Part shown: positions 5,861 through 6,298 of the stretch, piece by piece
Numbering within the stretch: position 1 is the first letter of the stretch
Layout of the letters: every line of letters starts with the position of its first letter
From: a candidate division BRC1 bacterium ADurb.BinA292
GTDB lineage: Bacteria; Sumerlaeota; Sumerlaeia; MVZB01
DNA: 6,298 nt
Direction of reading: 5' to 3'
Assembly: GCA_002068205.1 (NCBI GenBank)
Contig: MVZB01000200.1
Coordinates: forward strand, 1 to 6,298
Program-made: the position numbers and the translations under genes
The notes under the pieces: model-generated
The model's database searches: none
What the model saw: only the letters and a program-made list of their open reading frames with translations
What the model was told of the DNA's origin: nothing

Positions 5861-6298
5861 GCCCGGTCGCCCCCGTCCTGACCGTCACGCTCAATCCGGC
5901 GATCGATCTGAATCTCGTCGTCGACGACTGGCACACGGGGGAATACGTCAAGGCGCGCGCCGTGCATCGCGCCGCCGGCGGCAAGGGGATCAACGTCTCG
6001 CGTGTGCTGAGCGAACTGGGCGTGGCTTCTTGCGCCGCCTGCCTGGTCGGCGGCGCCGATGGCGAGGTCTTCCTTTCGCTGCTGCAGGGCGCGCCGTTTG
6101 ACGTCGTGCCGATTCGGCTGGCCGGCGCCGACGGGGCCGCCGACCTGTCGCGCGCCACGCGCACCAACGTCACCTTCACCTCGGCGCGCCGCGCGCGGCA
6201 GATCAAAGTCAACCAGCCCGGACCCCGCGTGGGCCGCGCGGCATGGCCCGCGATTGAGCAATTCCTGACCCGCCAGGCCATCGGCCGGCGGTGGGTGG
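5857..6298 (+). CDS. pfkB: PfkB-family sugar-phosphate kinase, 1-phosphofructokinase type, 3'-partial
   Basis: The frame starts at ATG 5857, inside the TGA of the TPR gene (ATGA), and is open to the right edge: 147 codons, roughly half of a usual PfkB kinase of about 310 residues. Family signatures: TLNPAID (11-17) at the N-terminus, GGKGINVSRVLSELG (41-55), the substrate-binding glycine-rich segment typical of 1-phosphofructokinase, LacC and Pfk-2, then TRTNVTF (101-107) and KVNQPGP (117-123). The ATP-binding end with the catalytic Asp lies beyond the window. By family it phosphorylates a sugar phosphate such as fructose 1-phosphate (or fructose 6-phosphate or tagatose 6-phosphate) with ATP in the cytoplasm. 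The substrate cannot be fixed from this half. No separate Shine-Dalgarno is evident, so translation likely depends on the TPR gene ahead of it. No fructose PTS gene is in view. Confidence 0.88.
   Translation, partial: MSPVAPVLTVTLNPAIDLNLVVDDWHTGEYVKARAVHRAAGGKGINVSRVLSELGVASCAACLVGGADGEVFLSLLQGAPFDVVPIRLAGADGAADLSRATRTNVTFTSARRARQIKVNQPGPRVGRAAWPAIEQFLTRQAIGRRWV

Overview
The window is GC-rich throughout, with dense, short-spaced coding on both strands. It looks like ordinary chromosome from a Gram-negative (diderm) bacterium: two lipoprotein genes with clear lipoboxes and an MlaF-type lipid-transport ATPase argue for an outer membrane. Several real genes lack a good Shine-Dalgarno sequence. 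Together with the gene mix this fits the PVC group (Planctomycetes/Verrucomicrobia and relatives) or a similar environmental lineage, but that placement is inference only. I see no tRNA, rRNA, CRISPR array, insertion sequence, phage gene or attachment site.

Layout. (1) 1-1257, plus strand: the C-terminal part of a polytopic GT-C/GT39-type (PMT_2-like) glycosyltransferase, cut by the left edge. (2) 1258-1400: a gene-free leader with a possible -10 box and a GC-rich hairpin. (3) 1401-2141, plus strand: a complete MlaF-like ABC ATPase with no permease or MCE partner beside it. (4) 2142-2195: a convergent gap with hairpins that could end transcription from both sides. (5) 3924 back to 2196, minus strand: folC (dihydrofolate/folylpolyglutamate synthase) followed by an overlapping gene for a small zinc-ribbon protein. 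(6) 3925-4055: a divergent intergenic region with promoter-like sequences on both strands and an extended match to the 16S rRNA 3' tail. (7) 4056 to the right edge, plus strand: three genes joined by start/stop overlaps. These are a BamE/SmpA-like lipoprotein, a TPR lipoprotein, and the N-terminal part of a PfkB-family sugar-phosphate kinase (1-phosphofructokinase type) cut by the right edge. The kinase frame is open to the edge and starts inside the stop of the TPR gene.

How the genes fit together. The folC pair serves one-carbon metabolism plus an unknown zinc-ribbon function. The rightward operon couples two probable envelope lipoproteins to a cytoplasmic sugar kinase. That combination is the least expected thing here. 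Most of the rest is housekeeping or envelope biology, and I do not see evidence for a defence system or other clearly new machinery. The points most worth checking are the coupled lipoprotein-kinase operon, the duplicated module in the BamE-like lipoprotein, the anti-SD-like sequence in the folC leader, and the MlaF-like ATPase without partners.
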